Source: a bacterium EF100-94H03 bin56 (GTDB lineage: Bacteria > Pseudomonadota > Alphaproteobacteria > SP197). From it: DNA of 64,000 bases. Each line of letters opens with the position of its first letter. The first letter of the stretch is position 1. This document shows, in pieces, positions 61,783 through 64,000 of the stretch. The position numbers and the translations under genes were made by a program. The notes beneath the pieces are model-generated. The model did not search any database. It was not told the origin of the DNA and saw nothing but the letters and a program-made list of their open reading frames with translations. The DNA is taken from NCBI GenBank assembly GCA_002238685.1, contig MPMV01000002.1, forward strand, positions 1 to 64,000, given 5' to 3'.

Positions 61783-62055
61783 TTAGTGGTAGTCAATCAG
61801 GTCCACGTCCACGGCCTCGCCGTCCTCGAAGAGAAACACCACGCGCCAGTTGCCGGTGACGCGAACGCTCCACTGGCCCGCGCGGTCGCCCTTGAGTGGA
61901 TGCAGCCGGAAGCCCGGCGCATCGGCGCTGCCCGGATGCGTTGCCTCTTGAAGACGGAACAGGATACGCCGAAGCCGTGGCACGAAACCGGCGGGAAGCC
62001 GCGCCGCATCGTCGCGGTCGTGCAGTGCCCGCAGTCCCTTGTGCCTGATGCTCAT
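61783..62055 (-). CDS. higB: HigB/RelE-type toxin
   Basis: 90 residues from ATG 62055. HKGLRALHDRDDAARLPAGF, RLRRILFRLQEATHPGSADA, FRLHPLKGDRAGQWSVRVTG and NWRVVFLFEDGEAVDVDLID are the complete HigB (GraT-like) fold. It is a ribosome-dependent mRNA interferase by family. The reading frame is intact. Confidence 0.93.
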   Translation of the reverse strand: MSIRHKGLRALHDRDDAARLPAGFVPRLRRILFRLQEATHPGSADAPGFRLHPLKGDRAGQWSVRVTGNWRVVFLFEDGEAVDVDLIDYH

Positions 62056-62060
62056 GAGTC

Positions 62061-62089
62061 ACTGTAGCGCGTCACGTTACACGCCGCAA
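62061..62089 (-). promoter_or_regulatory. higBA promoter with overlapping operator
   Basis: On the minus strand TTGCGG (62084-62089), 17 bases, then TACAGT (62061-62066). An imperfect inverted repeat TGTAGCG (62063-62069) / CGTTACA (62075-62081) covers the -10 box. The higB ATG at 62055 follows the -10 box after only five bases, so the transcript is probably leaderless or nearly so. Confidence 0.55.
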
Positions 62090-62224
62090 TCACCCGCCGG
62101 GACGCCCGACCGTCGGCAGCGCTGCGGGAACCTCTGCGGTAGAATCGCGTGAGCCCGCACCGGCACCATCGGCGCGAGTCGAGTGAGTGACGCGGCCGAT
62201 GCGGCCGCACCGACGGATTGATCT

Positions 62225-62550
62225 GTGCCCTCAGGCTTCCCAGGCAGACCACCAGTCACCCGACCGATCCGTTCAGCAGCTGTTTCGGCATCTCTGTCGG
62301 CGATGTGGCATAGCGCGGGTCATCGAAGCCTGCCGGTGTCCCGGAAGGCGCGCCACCATCGGTATCGGAATTCCCTGCATGACAACATGAGAGGCAGAGC
62401 TCGTGCAGGCCGTGAAGACGCACATCCTCGATCCCGGCGCGTATGCAAGCGAGGTGCCAGACCGATGGTGTTTGCGATGTGGGCAGGGAAAGGTCATTCG
62501 GCGACGGAAGCACAAATGGGCTATCGGTGTGTCGGTTGAGCCGCTTGATG
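62225..62550 (-). pseudogene. Tyrosine recombinase (integrase) C-terminal remnant
   Basis: Across two frames the minus strand reads SPFVLPSPNDLSLPT, AGIEDVRLHGLHE, VMQGIPIPMVARLPGHRQAS and DDPRYATS. Together this follows a phage-type integrase (VFPS...LDDVRLHDLRHSFAS..VMQGIPLPVVARLLGHRQASMTLRYAH). Frameshifts and a degraded RLHDLRH box make it inactive. It marks an old integrated element that may have brought higBA and the restriction-enzyme fragment. Confidence 0.7.
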
Positions 62551-62592
62551 GCATGATCATCCGCAGTGCAGGGGAGACGGGGAGGACGAGGG

Positions 62593-63012
62593 GTGAGTGA
62601 GGCCACCCTTGTACTGGTGATCCTCGTCGCGATTGCGGCGGTCGAGGACCTGCGCCGGCAGAAGATCCCTGATCCCGTGGTGCTGGCGATTGCCGCCACC
62701 TATGTCCTCGTCGCCATCCTTGACGGCGACCGGGACATCGCCTGGCACCTTGTCTGCGGCGGCGGCATTCTCGTCATCGGCCTCGCTCTCGCATGGGCTG
62801 GATGGCTCGGCGCCGGTGACGCCAAACTGATGGCCGCGGTCGCCTGCTGGACCGGATTCGGCGGCCTCGTCCCCTTCCTTTGCGCCACGGCGCTCTCCGG
62901 CGGTCTCATCGCCCTGGCGCTCGTCCTCACCGGCCGCCGGCACCGCGGCATGCCCTTCGCTCCGGCCATCGCCATCGGCACGCTTGTCGCCTTCCATGTC
63001 CCCGGCGCCTGA
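62593..63012 (+). CDS. cpaA: Single-domain A24 prepilin peptidase (CpaA-type)
   Basis: 139 residues from GTG 62593 after GGAGGACGAGGG. Four membrane spans and both catalytic aspartates: DLRRQKIPD after the first span and GAGDAKLMAAV (GxGD motif). It lacks the N-terminal methyltransferase half of PilD. By family it cleaves Flp-type prepilins. No other pilus gene is in the window. Confidence 0.9.
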   Translation: MSEATLVLVILVAIAAVEDLRRQKIPDPVVLAIAATYVLVAILDGDRDIAWHLVCGGGILVIGLALAWAGWLGAGDAKLMAAVACWTGFGGLVPFLCATALSGGLIALALVLTGRRHRGMPFAPAIAIGTLVAFHVPGA

Positions 63013-63076
63013 CAGCCGGCGGCGGCGGGGACGTACTTGTCGTGGAACGGGTGGCGGACACCACCATGCCCTGCAC

Positions 63077-63589
63077 TCAGGCCTGGACGTGGTCTCCGTC
63101 GGCAGAGGCCACCAGGTCCCAGCGTTCACAGACGACCCGCAGATCTTCCTGCCACGGGATGCCCCAGAGAGCGCACTGGCGGCTGAAGTAGTCCCGATGG
63201 GCATCGCGCCACCACGCCAGGCTGCAATCGCCCTCTCCTTCCACCTCGGCCCAGGACTGCGGGACATCGCTGAACCGGAAGACAAGAACGTCGATGATCC
63301 GGACCAGGTAGAGAGGGGCGCTGTCAAAGTCCACGATGAGCCAGTAGTCGCCGATCGCGCGGCGCGGGACCCCGGTGCGCCCGAAATCGATCTCGAGGTG
63401 GGCCGTGCCGTTCTTCCGGCGGCTTCTGATGAGGCGCGGGTGATCCGACAGGTCAAGGTTCGGTACCGAGGGATCCAGGTACCGCGGGTCAGCCAGCGAG
63501 CATGCATGGTATGCGGATGTTTCGATGTCGAAGTTCTTCCGGCATTGTTGCCAGAAGAGTTCGACGGCCTTCGTCTTCTCACCGATCAT
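63077..63589 (-). CDS. ASCH domain protein (YhfF-like)
   Basis: 170 residues. An N-terminal helix (ELFWQQCRKNFDI), GDYWLIVDFDSAPLYLVRII and the highly typical SLAWWRDAHRDYF followed by VVCERWDLV identify the ASCH fold. ASCH proteins bind RNA or act as ribonucleases/amidohydrolases in studied cases; the role here is unknown. It is transcribed toward the CpaA gene. Confidence 0.88.
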   Translation of the reverse strand: MIGEKTKAVELFWQQCRKNFDIETSAYHACSLADPRYLDPSVPNLDLSDHPRLIRSRRKNGTAHLEIDFGRTGVPRRAIGDYWLIVDFDSAPLYLVRIIDVLVFRFSDVPQSWAEVEGEGDCSLAWWRDAHRDYFSRQCALWGIPWQEDLRVVCERWDLVASADGDHVQA

Positions 63590-63607
63590 CGTTTCCGGTC
63601 CCGTGGG

Positions 63608-64000
63608 TCACATCGCGGTCAGTCCGCCGTCCACGACGACGACCGATCCCGTCATGTAGGACGACTCGTCCGATGCCAGAAACGCGATGACGTTCGCGAT
63701 TTCCTCCGGACGGCCAAGGCGCTTGAGGATCGTGGCATCAAGAAAACCCCGGAGCTCGGCTTGCGGGTCCTCGACACCTTCCACGAACGTGTCGAACAGG
63801 GGTGTCTTCACCGGCCCCGGCGCCACACAGTTGATCCGGATCCCGTCCTGTCCGTGATCGATGGCCATCGACTTCGTGAGCTGGATGATGCCGCCTTTGG
63901 TGGCGGTATAGGCCGCGTTCGTGGCGGCGCCGACCAGCCCCTGCTCCGACGCCACGTTGACGATCACCCCGCGGCGCCGTTGTCGCATCAGCGGAATCAC
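63608..64000 (-). CDS. Short-chain dehydrogenase/reductase, cut by the window edge
   Basis: The last 130 residues of an SDR. SEQGLVGAATNAAYTATKGG has the catalytic Tyr and Lys, RINCVAPGPVKTPLF the usual PG loop, and SSYMTGSVVVVDGGLTAM the conserved end. The N-terminal cofactor half lies beyond position 64000. Confidence 0.9.
   Translation of the reverse strand: MIPLMRQRRRGVIVNVASEQGLVGAATNAAYTATKGGIIQLTKSMAIDHGQDGIRINCVAPGPVKTPLFDTFVEGVEDPQAELRGFLDATILKRLGRPEEIANVIAFLASDESSYMTGSVVVVDGGLTAM

Noticed and set aside
1-64000. tRNA or rRNA genes
   Set aside because: No cloverleaf arms with a TTCGA-type T-loop and CCA-compatible acceptor, and no rRNA-like sequence, were seen; a covariance-model scan would be the decisive test.

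Overview
The window is high-GC, gene-dense DNA of alphaproteobacterial type. Evidence for this is a broken-up but recognisable conserved block (maf-aroE-coaE-dnaQ at 54.1-49.2 kb; secB, fxsA, a Tim44-like gene, mltA and smr at 4.2-16.1 kb), a cytochrome c maturation cluster (ccmF-ccmH-ccmI), molybdenum hydroxylases, and a CpaA-type prepilin peptidase. I cannot name the species. I saw no tRNA, rRNA or CRISPR array.

Layout. 0-2.1 kb: a Fic protein, a decayed small gene and a truncated hipBA-like module. 2.1-16.1 kb: a TauD dioxygenase, kdsD, secB, then an accessory patch (IS630 transposase tail, fatty acid desaturase plus Rieske ferredoxin, frameshifted peptide-binding protein, vapC remnant), then fxsA, tim44 and mltA, followed by lutABC and a Rieske oxygenase inserted before smr. 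16.1-21 kb: ccmFHI and a DAO-type oxidoreductase. 21.4-32.3 kb: an SDR, a second Fic gene with a striking heptamer-repeat leader, a trimethylamine-dehydrogenase-like flavoprotein, and a nitrogen set (glutamine synthetase-like ligase, Amt, 62-residue membrane protein), then a DMT exporter and a GMC oxidoreductase. 33.1-42.6 kb: a minus-strand run encoding a three-subunit molybdenum hydroxylase, a ThiS/MoaD-like protein, a PhyH dioxygenase and a thioesterase/DsbA-type isomerase fusion, facing away from a deiminase-family enzyme and two tandem quinone oxidoreductases. 42.6-49 kb: decayed genes, an all-in-one histidine kinase/response regulator, a PPOX flavoprotein and a Phd/PIN toxin-antitoxin pair. 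49.2-60.9 kb: two tandem dnaQ genes, coaE, an inserted RHH/nucleotidyltransferase pair, aroE, maf, an amidase and a dipeptide-type ABC transporter. 61.2-64 kb: restriction-enzyme and integrase fragments around a higBA pair, then cpaA, an ASCH protein and a truncated SDR.

Functional reading. The accessory genes are mostly catabolic (organic nitrogen compounds, lactate-type hydroxy acids, and unidentified substrates of the molybdenum hydroxylase cluster), mixed with toxin-antitoxin modules and their fossils. Four genes (a substrate-binding protein at 7 kb, mltA, dnaQ and a second substrate-binding protein at 60 kb) are each frameshifted at a GC-rich spot. In three of them the break is an imperfect 40-41 bp direct duplication. 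This is either an assembly-join artefact or a genuine recurrent insertion process, and it is the first thing to settle. The most promising biology is the molybdenum hydroxylase/PhyH/fusion operon, the phased TTTCGAC array before the second fic gene, and the nucleotidyltransferase pair with an altered catalytic motif.
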